Position numbers and translations under genes: made by a program
Notes under the pieces: model-generated
The model's database searches: none
What the model was told of the DNA's origin: nothing
Seen by the model: the letters and a program-made list of their open reading frames with translations, nothing else
Source: an uncultured Christensenella sp.
Lineage (GTDB): Bacteria; Bacillota; Clostridia; Christensenellales; Borkfalkiaceae
Reading direction: 5' to 3'
DNA length: 28,445 nt
NCBI GenBank assembly: GCA_905203015.1
Contig: CAJKUC010000020.1
Coordinates: forward strand, 1-28,445
Part shown: positions 1-6,719 of the stretch, piece after piece
Position numbering within the stretch: the first letter of the stretch is position 1
How the letters are laid out: the number at the start of each line of letters is the position of its first letter

Positions 1-467
1 GATATTTCCGCGGCGGCGGATATTCGAGCCGATTCGTAACGCGCGCGGAAATGCCTGCTACAATGATAAGACTTAATCTTATCAAAGGCTTAGGGCCGGT
101 ACTGCAGATTGTAGAGGGTTGGACGGTGAAATTGCCGGACGAAGTAACGGATAAACTGTGGAAGAGAACGGACTATACGTGGCCTTGTACGTGGTTTACG
201 CCGAGAGTAACGGGCAAGGGAGCGTTTAAATCTGCTTACGACGTAATGAATAACTGGGGCGCGAATCACGGCGCGATTTCCTACGGACATATCGGCGCAG
301 ACCTTATCACGATGTGTTCTATTCTGAGAATACCGGTGTGTATGCACAACGTAGACGAAAAAGACATTTATCGCCCCGCCGCATGGAATGCGTTCGGAAT
401 GGATAAAGAAGGGCAGGACTACCGCGCCTGCGCCGCCTACGGTCCGTTGTATAAAAATATAAGATAA
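1..467 (+). CDS. fucI: L-fucose isomerase, C-terminal part (5' end outside window)
   Basis: FucI isomerises L-fucose to L-fuculose (and D-arabinose to D-ribulose) in the cytoplasm with Mn2+. The reading frame is open from base 3, so the ATG at 51 is internal and the gene begins upstream of the window. The visible 154 or so residues carry hallmark FucI C-terminal blocks: YFRGGGYSSRF near the window edge, a Met-Pro-Ala-Thr-Met segment, GLGPVLQ, WP.TWF.PR.TGKGAF, and the strongly conserved NWGANHGAISYGHIGADLI followed by LRIPVCMHNV and DYRACAAYGPLYK. The protein ends shortly after the last block, as is normal for the family. Other fucose genes would be expected upstream. Identification is from recognised family motifs and is firm; the exact start cannot be seen. 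Confidence 0.95.
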   Translation, partial: YFRGGGYSSRFVTRAEMPATMIRLNLIKGLGPVLQIVEGWTVKLPDEVTDKLWKRTDYTWPCTWFTPRVTGKGAFKSAYDVMNNWGANHGAISYGHIGADLITMCSILRIPVCMHNVDEKDIYRPAAWNAFGMDKEGQDYRACAAYGPLYKNIR

Positions 468-566
468 AAGCAAATAAAAGAACATAAGAAGCGGCAGTTC
501 CGTAATAAAAAAACGAGGGATTACGGGGCAGCTTGATTATGCAATGCGTAAAACAAGACAAAAAAT

Positions 567-605
567 TCTCTCTTTCCAAGTTTTTTGGGAGGAGGGGATT
601 TTTTT
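567..605 (+). terminator. Probable intrinsic terminator of the fucI transcript
   Basis: Arms 567-577 and 588-598 can form an 11-pair stem with several G-U pairs and one C-A mismatch, closing a 10-nt loop. It is followed by seven T residues (599-605). It lies 100 bases beyond the fucI stop with no gene between. The stem is imperfect, so confidence is moderate. Confidence 0.55.
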
Positions 606-648
606 ATGCGTTGGAATTATTTTTCCTCGCCGTCGCTTATTTTAAGCG

Positions 649-1002
649 ATGAACATGATAGAAACACAGGGTAACAAGGGGAAAAAAACAAGCAAGTACG
701 GAGGGGAAAACAAACTAAATTATGAACATGAAAAAACGAATGCGTCTATTTTGCAGATTGAAATTTTGCGAGATAGGCGCATTTTTGTATATTTTCATTT
801 AAATAAGGGCGGGCAATATAGAATAAGAAGCCCTCCGGATTTGAAATTTGAACTAAAAAACAAATTTCAGATTCAGGAGGACAAAACGGTGAAATACGCA
901 CCTAAAAAGGTATTTATTTTAGAAAACGGAAAATATAAAGAAATCACATATGTCTACAAAAGGTTGGAGACGGAAATATTCGGAGATGAGAATAACGAAT
1001 GA
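649..1002 (+). CDS. Hypothetical protein, 117 aa
   Basis: Not recognised. The protein is hydrophilic and lysine-rich with no signal peptide or membrane segment. Its second half alternates charged and aromatic residues in a way that suggests beta strands (RRIFVYFHLNKGGQYRIR, then KKVFILENGKYKEITYVYKR). The start is uncertain: ATG codons at 649 and 655 both lack a clear Shine-Dalgarno, and a short inverted repeat (TCGCTTA/TAAGCGA) sits directly upstream. The gene is AT-rich compared with fucI and has no operon partner, since the next gene is on the opposite strand. It could be a degenerate remnant of an inserted element. Kept because the frame is long for its position and the predicted protein looks globular. 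Confidence 0.5.
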   Translation: MNMIETQGNKGKKTSKYGGENKLNYEHEKTNASILQIEILRDRRIFVYFHLNKGGQYRIRSPPDLKFELKNKFQIQEDKTVKYAPKKVFILENGKYKEITYVYKRLETEIFGDENNE

Positions 1003-1033
1003 ATCGTTGATTGATGGACCATATAAGAGTTTT

Positions 1034-1070
1034 CAAAAAATACGGCTGACACATTAGTAGTGTCAGCCGT
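1034..1070 (-). terminator. Intrinsic terminator for the minus-strand ATPase gene
   Basis: Perfect 11-bp inverted repeat: ACGGCTGACAC (1042-1052) and GTGTCAGCCGT (1060-1070), with a 7-nt loop. Read on the minus strand it is followed by A then six T (plus-strand A run 1035-1040). It lies 15 bases past the stop of the minus-strand gene at 1085. Confidence 0.9.
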
Positions 1071-1084
1071 AAAATTTAAATTTA

Positions 1085-2473
1085 TCAAGAAAACATACTG
1101 TCGAGAGATATAAAATGCAGTGAAGAATCCGAAAGTTTCATTATTTCCGGCGTAAACCCCGATTTTGAAAATAAGTAATAATCAATTGTGGTATATCCGC
1201 CGAAAATGGAAACGCTTTCTTTTAATTGTTCCAACATCGCAACGGAAAAAGGTGTTTTGCGGTATTTACATTCAACGACTAACAAGCAATTACTGTTTTT
1301 TCCGAGTCCTTCGGCAAGTCCATCCAATTCAATAGAACGCCCTAATTTCGAGTTGTCTACTTTGTAGTTGCGGATTGGAGCATAATAATAGGGAAGTAAT
1401 CCTTTGCCGTTTTGTTCTGTGAGAAAACTTATTGCAACATCTTCAAAGCCGTGAGCTATAAAGTCGTCAATTTCCGCTTTGCATTCATCAAACAAAACAT
1501 CGCCCAAGCCGAGAACTATTTCTTCTTGTCTGTCGAAGATAAAACGATACCAAAAGCGAATCAGGTTATCCGAAATTTCGTAATAGTTAAGTTTTTGACT
1601 ACGATTGAATGCCGTTCGCTTTTCGATGGTCTCGTTCTCTACTAATCGAGGGAGATAAGCGGCGACATAATTATCGTCTTTATTTAAGTAACTTGCGATA
1701 TCTTTGTTAGAACGTTTGCGGTTTGCTATTGCTTTCAAGATAGTATTATAGTTTGTCTGGTCGGAAGATGCACTCGGCAAAACTTTATCGGGAGCATCCA
1801 GTAAATTGCCAAATTTGCTGAAAAGAAGCGCTTTGACGTTTTCATCGAAACTTTTATCCTTGTCTATCATTTCTAAGTAGAAAGGATGCTCTCCGAAGAT
1901 GGAAAGATATTTTATTTTTTCTTCATTTTCAAGCCCGTTCAGGAAGCATACGGCATCAGAGAATAACAATTTTGTGATGTGCATCTGGAAGGTGCTTCTT
2001 TGAAAGAGCGGGGCTCGCTTATCTTTCAATATATTTTTCATAAAAGAAATGTTGCTGCCGGAGAGTAAGAGCTTGATTTTTGTGTTTTTAAATTTATCAT
2101 CGATACAGAATTGCAATTCGGATAAAAAGCCTTTATCTGCATTGGCAAGGTAAGCGATTTCATCTATAACAATGACAAAAGGTTCGTTTCCTGCATATTT
2201 GATAAGTTCATCAAAAGCGTCCGAAAAAGTAGGATAAATAACGGTATACGGGATGCCTATAAGCTTATTTATTTGTAAAGAAAAGGCTCTGCGATTGTCG
2301 TACTCATTGGATTCTTTGGCTTGGAAATAAAATGCGCGCTGGTCCTTTATCGATTCTTTTATGAGTGAAGTTTTTCCGATTCGACGAGCGCCATAGATTA
2401 CGCCCATTTCAAAATGAGTGGTTTGGTAGCGGGATTGTAATTCTTTTAATTCTTCTTTTCGACCGATAAACAT
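1085..2473 (-). CDS. AAA-type ATPase with C-terminal DUF234/PD-(D/E)XK-like domain
   Basis: A 462-aa protein of the archaeal-ATPase (ATPase_2) plus DUF234 family, usual length 440-480. Residues 28-36 are the Walker A motif GARRIGKTS; 100-105 (VIVIDE) are Walker B; a sensor-like LLLSGSN follows. A winged-helix segment is suggested around ILKAIANRKRSNKDIASYL. The C-terminal third has IELDGLAEG and LLVVECKY, the E/D...ExK spacing of the PD-(D/E)XK nuclease fold. Members are soluble ATPases often found as single accessory genes; their cellular role is not established. The ATG at 2473 is preceded by AGGAG on the minus strand. It stands alone, with its own promoter (2526-2554), terminator and operator-like repeats, and is AT-rich like the surrounding accessory region. 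DNA cleavage is inferred, not shown. Confidence 0.9.
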   Translation of the reverse strand: MFIGRKEELKELQSRYQTTHFEMGVIYGARRIGKTSLIKESIKDQRAFYFQAKESNEYDNRRAFSLQINKLIGIPYTVIYPTFSDAFDELIKYAGNEPFVIVIDEIAYLANADKGFLSELQFCIDDKFKNTKIKLLLSGSNISFMKNILKDKRAPLFQRSTFQMHITKLLFSDAVCFLNGLENEEKIKYLSIFGEHPFYLEMIDKDKSFDENVKALLFSKFGNLLDAPDKVLPSASSDQTNYNTILKAIANRKRSNKDIASYLNKDDNYVAAYLPRLVENETIEKRTAFNRSQKLNYYEISDNLIRFWYRFIFDRQEEIVLGLGDVLFDECKAEIDDFIAHGFEDVAISFLTEQNGKGLLPYYYAPIRNYKVDNSKLGRSIELDGLAEGLGKNSNCLLVVECKYRKTPFSVAMLEQLKESVSIFGGYTTIDYYLFSKSGFTPEIMKLSDSSLHFISLDSMFS

Positions 2474-2488
2474 AACTTATACTCCTGT

Positions 2489-2528
2489 TATCAAACAAAA
2501 TATTGTCAAAGATTTGTTTGAGAATATT
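2489..2528. repeat. 40-bp operator-like repeat, copy 1
   Basis: Near-identical to 2566-2605, differing by only a few bases. It begins TATCAAACAAAATATTGTCA and ends TTTGAGAATATT, with inner inverted arms TCAAACA (2491-2497) and TGTTTGA (2516-2522). It overlaps the start of the minus-strand transcript, just downstream of the -10 box, where a repressor would block. Confidence 0.75.
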
Positions 2529-2554
2529 TTAGCACGAAAAAAGAAAGAAGTCAA
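2526..2554 (-). promoter_or_regulatory. Promoter of the DUF234 ATPase gene
   Basis: On the minus strand a -35 TTGACT (plus 2549-2554) and a -10 TAAAAT (plus 2526-2531) are separated by exactly 17 bases. Transcription would begin about 50 bases before the ATG at 2473. The promoter sits between two copies of a 40-bp repeat. Confidence 0.75.
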
Positions 2555-2565
2555 GCAAATAGTAA

Positions 2566-2605
2566 TATCAAACAAAATATTGTCAAAAATATATTTGAGA
2601 ATATT
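2566..2605. repeat. 40-bp operator-like repeat, copy 2
   Basis: Second copy of the element at 2489-2528, 77 bases away centre to centre, upstream of the -35 box. The inner inverted arm is slightly degraded (TCAAACA with TATTTGA). A pair of identical sites either side of a promoter suggests cooperative or looping repression. Confidence 0.75.
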
Positions 2606-2720
2606 GTCGAAAAGTTGTGTTAAAAGTATATATAAAGCGGACGGCAAAATAAAGGATATATGAATTAAAAGCAAAACGCAATAACCCCATAGTTTAAGAA
2701 CTGACCTACGGTTGTATTCG

Positions 2721-2760
2721 AGTTGAAACATTTTCAAAAAAGTTGAAACGTTTTTGGAAA
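2721..2760. repeat. Two 20-bp spaced AGTTGAAAC motifs upstream of the accessory operon
   Basis: AGTTGAAACATTTTCAA starts at 2721 and AGTTGAAACGTTTTTGG at 2741, so the motif recurs two helical turns apart. The first copy also holds a near palindrome (TTGAAA..TTTCAA). They lie 25-65 bases upstream of a -10 box and could bind a regulator. Confidence 0.5.
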
Positions 2761-2783
2761 GGACGAAAATAGGTCTTTTTTTA

Positions 2784-2792
2784 TGTTATAAT
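2784..2792 (+). promoter_or_regulatory. Extended -10 promoter of the 2825-6009 operon
   Basis: TGTTATAAT gives a consensus TATAAT (2787-2792) with the TG extension. No good -35 is seen 17 bases upstream. The gene start at 2825 follows a GAGGTG ribosome site at 2814-2819. Confidence 0.6.
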
Positions 2793-2824
2793 ACTGTCGG
2801 GAAAAGTATTTCCGAGGTGATTGA

Positions 2825-3090
2825 ATGGATGACAGAAAAATCGTATATCCGAAACAAAGAGAGTTTGATGGCGTTTATACTCGTGTAGAACGCAACGGGC
2901 ATTGGTATAGCGTCTGTTTTTCGGATTTAACTGATGAAGAACAGGATGTTTATGATAAAATTCAAACAATCTGCAAAAAAGAGGGGCATCTATAGAAGAA
3001 GTTACCGTTGATTTCCTGTATTTTTGCGCAAATCCGAAAAATACGCCGTTTTTAAGAGAATGGTTCGAGAAAGTTAAAAATGAAAAATGA
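2825..3090 (+). pseudogene. Small hypothetical gene split by a frameshift in a G run
   Basis: The ATG at 2825 has a good ribosome site (GAGGTG, 5-base spacing) and gives a 56-aa protein starting MDDRKIVYPKQREFDG that stops at 2993-2995. The frame reached by adding one base in the run GGGG at 2983-2986 continues without stop to 3088-3090, giving a combined product of about 88 aa: ...ICKKEGASIEEVTVDF...REWFEKVKNEK. That second part has no start codon of its own after the preceding stop, so the two parts were probably one gene. Possible explanations are a real one-base deletion, a sequencing or assembly error in the homopolymer, or programmed frameshifting. The 3' end overlaps the next gene by 11 bases, as expected for a translationally coupled operon member. 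Family not recognised. Confidence 0.55.
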
Positions 3091-3718
3091 GCAGTTTTAT
3101 AAAATCACTCTAACGGATTGTGGTATACCGAATTTTTGTTCCGGCGGTAAAGATTATTATGGAACGCAGGAAGAAATCGAAGTCATGATAATAGCAATCA
3201 AAAACAATAAATCGATAGGCAATGACGTTGACGGGCTTTATGCGGCTCTTACGGAGTTTAAGTCCGGGAATAAAAATTGCGAGCATCCGGTTGAATATGG
3301 ACGCAGTCGATTTTTAACGTCGGTGAGCCTAATAGACAAAAGCGAGTATTTTGAGAAAAACTATAAGTGGAAACACGTTAATATCTGGCATTATCCGTAT
3401 TATATGAGGGCAAAAGCCGCTATGTTTCGGCAGATAATAATTAAAGACGGAAAGGATTATATCCGAGCGATAAAACCCGAGTTTGAGTCTTTAGAATATG
3501 CGCTTGACGAAACTTTCCGGCATTCGGATAAAGTAGGAGTTATGTTTTGGGGCTTCCCCGAAATGATTCAATATAACGATAAGACAAAGATTGCGTCATC
3601 GCGGCTATACATTCTTGAGAAACGTTATACGGACAAGTTATCGGCGTGTGCCGATTTGAATATGAAGGATAAAATTGAACTACAATCGTTTTGCGACGAT
3701 ATTTTCGGAGACGGATAA
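3080..3718 (+). CDS. Hypothetical protein, 212 aa
   Basis: Not recognised. Soluble and mixed alpha/beta in appearance, with no signal peptide or transmembrane segment. Conspicuous features are an N-terminal FYKITLTDCGIPNF stretch, a YYGTQEEIEVMIIAI segment, an aromatic cluster WKHVNIWHYPYYMRAKAAMF near the middle and GVMFWGFPEM toward the C-terminus. It begins inside the end of the preceding small gene (11-base overlap), with a weak AGAAAG ribosome site, and its TAA shares one base with the ATG of the metallophosphoesterase gene. Expression is therefore likely coupled to both neighbours and the products may work together. No function can be assigned. Confidence 0.8.
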   Translation: MKNEQFYKITLTDCGIPNFCSGGKDYYGTQEEIEVMIIAIKNNKSIGNDVDGLYAALTEFKSGNKNCEHPVEYGRSRFLTSVSLIDKSEYFEKNYKWKHVNIWHYPYYMRAKAAMFRQIIIKDGKDYIRAIKPEFESLEYALDETFRHSDKVGVMFWGFPEMIQYNDKTKIASSRLYILEKRYTDKLSACADLNMKDKIELQSFCDDIFGDG

Positions 3719-4308
3719 TGGAAAGACAAAAGATATTTTTTACGAGCGATTTGCATTTCGGGCATGAGAACGTTTTAAGGTTTGATAACAGACCGTTTGA
3801 AACGGTGGAAGAAATGGACGATGAACTTATAAAACGTTGGAATGACAAGGTAGGCAAAGGAGATCTTGTCTACGTTTTAGGTGATTTGATATGGAAAACC
3901 GCAACAAACGAAGCGATTCGGATTATAAAACGCTTGAACGGACAGATTATTTTGATAAAAGGCAATCATGATCGGTTTTTGCATAATGCGGCGGCAAAGA
4001 AAGCACTTGCAGGAATAAAAGATTATGACGATATTAGCGTTATGCTTGAAGACGGCACGGTGCGGCGGTGTATTTTAAGCCATTATTTTATTCCGTTTTA
4101 CAACGGACATAGATATAAAGCCATTCATTTGCACGGGCATTCGCATTTTACGGCGGAGGCAACGGAAGAATTTCTTATCGCAAAAACATTAAACGAAAAG
4201 GGGTATAATTTACAAATTTACAACGTCGGTTGTATGTATTGGAATTATGCGCCGCTTACGTTAGACGAAATTCTGAAAACAAAAGAGCAGAGGATCGATA
4301 AGGAATGA
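3718..4308 (+). CDS. Calcineurin-like metallophosphoesterase
   Basis: A 196-aa single-domain phosphoesterase. The dinuclear metal centre is complete: SDLHFGH (Asp11, His13), VLGDL (Asp56), KGNHDR (Asn83, His84), SHY (His122) and HLHGHSH (His141, His143). Such enzymes hydrolyse phosphomono- or diesters in the cytoplasm; small members resembling this one (TSDLHFGHENV..RFDNRPF) are common in phages and as bacterial accessory genes, with unknown natural substrate. The start at 3718 was chosen because it overlaps the preceding stop (TAATG) and places the first strand directly before SDLH; an upstream in-frame start at 3691 would add a basic leader not typical of the family. Fourth gene product of the AT-rich operon. 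Confidence 0.95.
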   Translation: MERQKIFFTSDLHFGHENVLRFDNRPFETVEEMDDELIKRWNDKVGKGDLVYVLGDLIWKTATNEAIRIIKRLNGQIILIKGNHDRFLHNAAAKKALAGIKDYDDISVMLEDGTVRRCILSHYFIPFYNGHRYKAIHLHGHSHFTAEATEEFLIAKTLNEKGYNLQIYNVGCMYWNYAPLTLDEILKTKEQRIDKE

Positions 4309-4330
4309 GATATTATAAAAGGGGTATAAA

Positions 4331-4693
4331 ATGAGTTGGGATATTTCTCTTACAGATAGGGTAACGGGTGAGGTGTTACATTCGGATTCTCCGCATATGA
4401 TGCGCGGAGGGACGTTTATGGTTGGAGGGACTACGGAACTGTGGTTGAATATAACGTATAATTACAGTAAAATTTATCGTCGCGATTCCGTATTTGGTAA
4501 AGACGGTATAGGAACCATTTTCGGGAAGACGGGGCTTGAAAGTATTCCGTTGCTTGAAAAGGCTATAAAAGCGTTAGGCGATGACGTTTCAAAGAACTAT
4601 TGGGAAGCAACGGAAGGCAATGCCAAAAGACCGTTGGTGCAACTTTTAACAATGGCAAAAATGAGACCGGACGGAATTTGGCAAGGCGAATGA
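4331..4693 (+). CDS. Hypothetical protein, 120 aa
   Basis: Function unknown. I recognise the pattern MSWDISL.D..TGEV..SDSPHMMRGGTF.VGGT.E.WLNITYNYS as that of a small conserved protein of Bacillota and phage-like regions, without an assigned role. It is soluble, with Gly-rich turns in the N-terminal half (RGGTFMVGGT) and a helical C-terminal half. A strong AGGGG ribosome site lies a few bases before the ATG. The stop overlaps a possible ATG at 4690 of the next frame (ATGA). It sits 22 bases after the metallophosphoesterase gene, consistent with one operon. Confidence 0.85.
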   Translation: MSWDISLTDRVTGEVLHSDSPHMMRGGTFMVGGTTELWLNITYNYSKIYRRDSVFGKDGIGTIFGKTGLESIPLLEKAIKALGDDVSKNYWEATEGNAKRPLVQLLTMAKMRPDGIWQGE

Positions 4694-4731
4694 CGGTCGG
4701 TGTCGGCAAAAGATATTTTAAAGAGGTAAAA

Positions 4732-6009
4732 ATGGACAAGCAAATAAGAATGTCGGCATCTGAAGTCGATTTATATAAGTATATCTATCATGCAAACAAA
4801 TTAGATCATAACGATATAGCATTGACAGAGGCAGGGTTGCAGTCAATGAATAATTTGCTCTGCAAAATAGAAAAAATCAAGCCGACTTATCCCGACAAAC
4901 GATGGGAATTCTGGTTTTCCGTGCGGAGAGGAACGTTAAAACAATACATAAAATTCAATAAGTATTACGCTCCCGAAGATTGTTCCGAAGAGAAATTTCA
5001 AAAAGATATGGAAGAAGAATTTCCGAGGAAAAGGGTATGGTTTAAAATAGGCGTTATCAATGAAAACGGTTACGTTATGATTTTTCTTGACGACACCGTG
5101 CTTGCACGCAGAAGTCCGGAGATGAAAGGGGAGTTTTTTCCGGATTCCCGGTTAGACAGAATACTTGAATTTTTGAGTCAAGTAGTCGCTAACACTGTCG
5201 GAATGTTGCAACAAGGCGTATATAATGATTATGTTAAAAAAGGGTTGCCATACGAAAACAGAAAAGGGTTTATCAACCGCGCGCTCTATTGGAAACTTGT
5301 CCCGAAAAGCAAGAGGCACGATCGTGAAGGGGTAAAGGAAAAAGAAATAGACAAACTTATAGAGCATATCAAAAACGGGAATGACCTGTTTGCGACGAAG
5401 GCGGCGGGGCGATATGAGAGGATGTCATCCGGAAAGTATTACGAAGTTTGCTCTTATTGCTATGCCGCTGCGGGTTATAATGAGTTGGATGGAAAGACGC
5501 CTAAGGAAATGTTCAAACGTTACGGCGACGATCGTGATGGCGGGATGAGTTTGCTTGACGAGAATTCGCAAGACGACTTCGATAAATGGTTTAAGTTAAG
5601 CACGCAGGAAAAATGGGAAATAGAAAACCCGTCGCACATGTGGGAAATCTCTTGCGGACATACGCATACGATGATTCACTTGTATTTGTTTTGGGATGAC
5701 GGATATTGGTTTTATCTTTCCGGCGGAACGTATTGTCTGACGACGGAAGTTGTGCGTATGTATAACGCGATGAAAGATAAAGGTGTTCCCGTTCTTCTCG
5801 GACACGCCGGGCAAATAGTAGATAAACTGCTTGGAAACGACGATCTCGGCATTATTCCGAATAATGATATGGGGTGGCGTTATTGGTATGGCGGGTTCCC
5901 GAAAGACGACGTAATCAATTTCGTTCAATTAAGCGACGGTAATGCAGAAGCGGTTATCAAAAACGCTACTTGGTTTGATATTGACGACGTAAAATTGGCA
6001 GATAAATAA
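4732..6009 (+). CDS. Hypothetical protein, 425 aa
   Basis: Not recognised. The start at 4732 was chosen because AGAGGT lies a few bases upstream; the alternative ATG at 4690 overlaps the previous stop but lacks a good ribosome site. The protein is soluble and acidic, rich in Tyr and Trp. Visible features are a charged N-terminal half, a CSYC pair in KYYEVCSYCYAAAGY, RYGDDRDGGMSLL, and an aromatic C-terminal region with SHMWEISCGHTHT, LFWDDGYWFYLSGGTY, PVLLGHAGQIVD and MGWRYWYGGFP. The two His in CGHTHT and the one in LGHAGQ could bind metal, but this is speculation. It is the last gene of the 2825-6009 operon. Confidence 0.8.
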   Translation: MDKQIRMSASEVDLYKYIYHANKLDHNDIALTEAGLQSMNNLLCKIEKIKPTYPDKRWEFWFSVRRGTLKQYIKFNKYYAPEDCSEEKFQKDMEEEFPRKRVWFKIGVINENGYVMIFLDDTVLARRSPEMKGEFFPDSRLDRILEFLSQVVANTVGMLQQGVYNDYVKKGLPYENRKGFINRALYWKLVPKSKRHDREGVKEKEIDKLIEHIKNGNDLFATKAAGRYERMSSGKYYEVCSYCYAAAGYNELDGKTPKEMFKRYGDDRDGGMSLLDENSQDDFDKWFKLSTQEKWEIENPSHMWEISCGHTHTMIHLYLFWDDGYWFYLSGGTYCLTTEVVRMYNAMKDKGVPVLLGHAGQIVDKLLGNDDLGIIPNNDMGWRYWYGGFPKDDVINFVQLSDGNAEAVIKNATWFDIDDVKLADK

Positions 6010-6016
6010 TGTAAAA

Positions 6017-6040
6017 AGCGGCTACAAATTCGTAGTCGCT
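6017..6040 (+). terminator. Weak hairpin after the accessory operon
   Basis: AGCGGCTAC (6017-6025) pairs with GTAGTCGCT (6032-6040) through one G-U pair, with a 6-base loop. No T run follows, so it is either a weak or factor-assisted terminator or an mRNA 3' stabilising hairpin. Confidence 0.4.
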
Positions 6041-6087
6041 TGTATGCTATTCGGAAAAATTACCTTTTGTTTTTATGATTCGACAAT

Positions 6088-6131
6088 ATAACCCCTCATA
6101 ACCCCTTGACAAAATTAAACAAAGGGGTTAT
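6088..6131. promoter_or_regulatory. Operator-like repeats over the GNAT promoter
   Basis: ATAACCCCTT (6098-6107) and AAGGGGTTAT (6122-6131) are perfect 10-bp inverted arms, and ATAACCCCT is repeated directly at 6088-6096, one helical turn upstream. The arms cover the start of the -35 and most of the -10 box. This arrangement would let a bound dimer shut the promoter off. Confidence 0.75.
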
Positions 6132-6134
6132 AAT
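6106..6134 (+). promoter_or_regulatory. Consensus sigma-A-type promoter of the GNAT gene
   Basis: TTGACA (6106-6111), 17-base spacer, TATAAT (6129-6134): a perfect match to the housekeeping consensus. The transcript would begin near 6141, about 85 bases before the GNAT ATG. Confidence 0.9.
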
Positions 6135-6225
6135 AGTGGCGTAATTAAAAATTAGAAAAATCAAAAAGCCGAAATCTGCCAATAAAGGGCATGACGAGTT
6201 TTTACCGCGACGAGGATGAAGCGAT

Positions 6226-6669
6226 ATGGAGATTCGAGAAGTAAAAGAGAATAAAAAGCAATATTTCTCATTGCTATTATTAGCGGACGAGCAGGAAGAT
6301 ATGGTCGATCGATATCTCGATAAAGGCACAATGTATGTGCTTGACGACTGCGGTGTAAAGGCGGAATGTGTTGTTACCGATGAGGGCGACGGAATCATTG
6401 AGATCAAAAATATCGCGGTTACACCAGAGTGTCAGAGAGTGGGCTACGGCAAAATACTGATCGACTTTCTTGCTCGTAAATACAGAGGGCTTTATTCTGT
6501 TTTACAAGTCGGAACGGGCGACAGTCCGCTAACAATACCGTTTTACGAAAAATGCGGTTTTGTCCGTTCTCACCGAATTGCGAATTTCTTTACAGACAAT
6601 TACGACCACCCGATTTATGAGTGTGGCGTTCAGTTAATAGATATGGTATATTTGCAAAGGTGTATATAA
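6226..6669 (+). CDS. GNAT-family N-acetyltransferase
   Basis: A 147-aa protein of typical GNAT size. The acetyl-CoA pyrophosphate loop is visible as VTPECQRVGYGKILIDFL (motif A, R/Q-x-x-G-x-G/A form) after the strand IIEIKNIAV, and motif B as IPFYEKCGFV. These enzymes transfer acetyl from acetyl-CoA to an amine on a small molecule or protein; the substrate cannot be told from sequence. The ATG at 6226 is preceded by GAGG at a 10-base distance. It has its own very strong, operator-covered promoter, so it is probably made only on induction. The ATPase gene at 6720 follows with no clear terminator between, and read-through is likely. Confidence 0.93.
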   Translation: MEIREVKENKKQYFSLLLLADEQEDMVDRYLDKGTMYVLDDCGVKAECVVTDEGDGIIEIKNIAVTPECQRVGYGKILIDFLARKYRGLYSVLQVGTGDSPLTIPFYEKCGFVRSHRIANFFTDNYDHPIYECGVQLIDMVYLQRCI

Positions 6670-6719
6670 ATTTCGATTTGTAGAACTTATGCAATAATAT
6701 GAATGGAGGTATGCGAAGC

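Noticed and set aside
500..526. CCGTAAT/ATTACGG inverted repeat as the fucI terminator
   Set aside because: A 13-base loop and no T run; the hairpin at 567-605 is a better candidate.
2477..2737. 86-aa hydrophobic minus-strand frame upstream of the DUF234 ATPase
   Set aside because: It covers the promoter and both 40-bp repeats, has no ribosome site, and its hydrophobicity follows from AT-rich sequence.
2721..2760. CcpA catabolite-repression site in the TTGAAACGTTTTTG motif
   Set aside because: One base short of the spacing in the cre consensus and lacking the closing bases.
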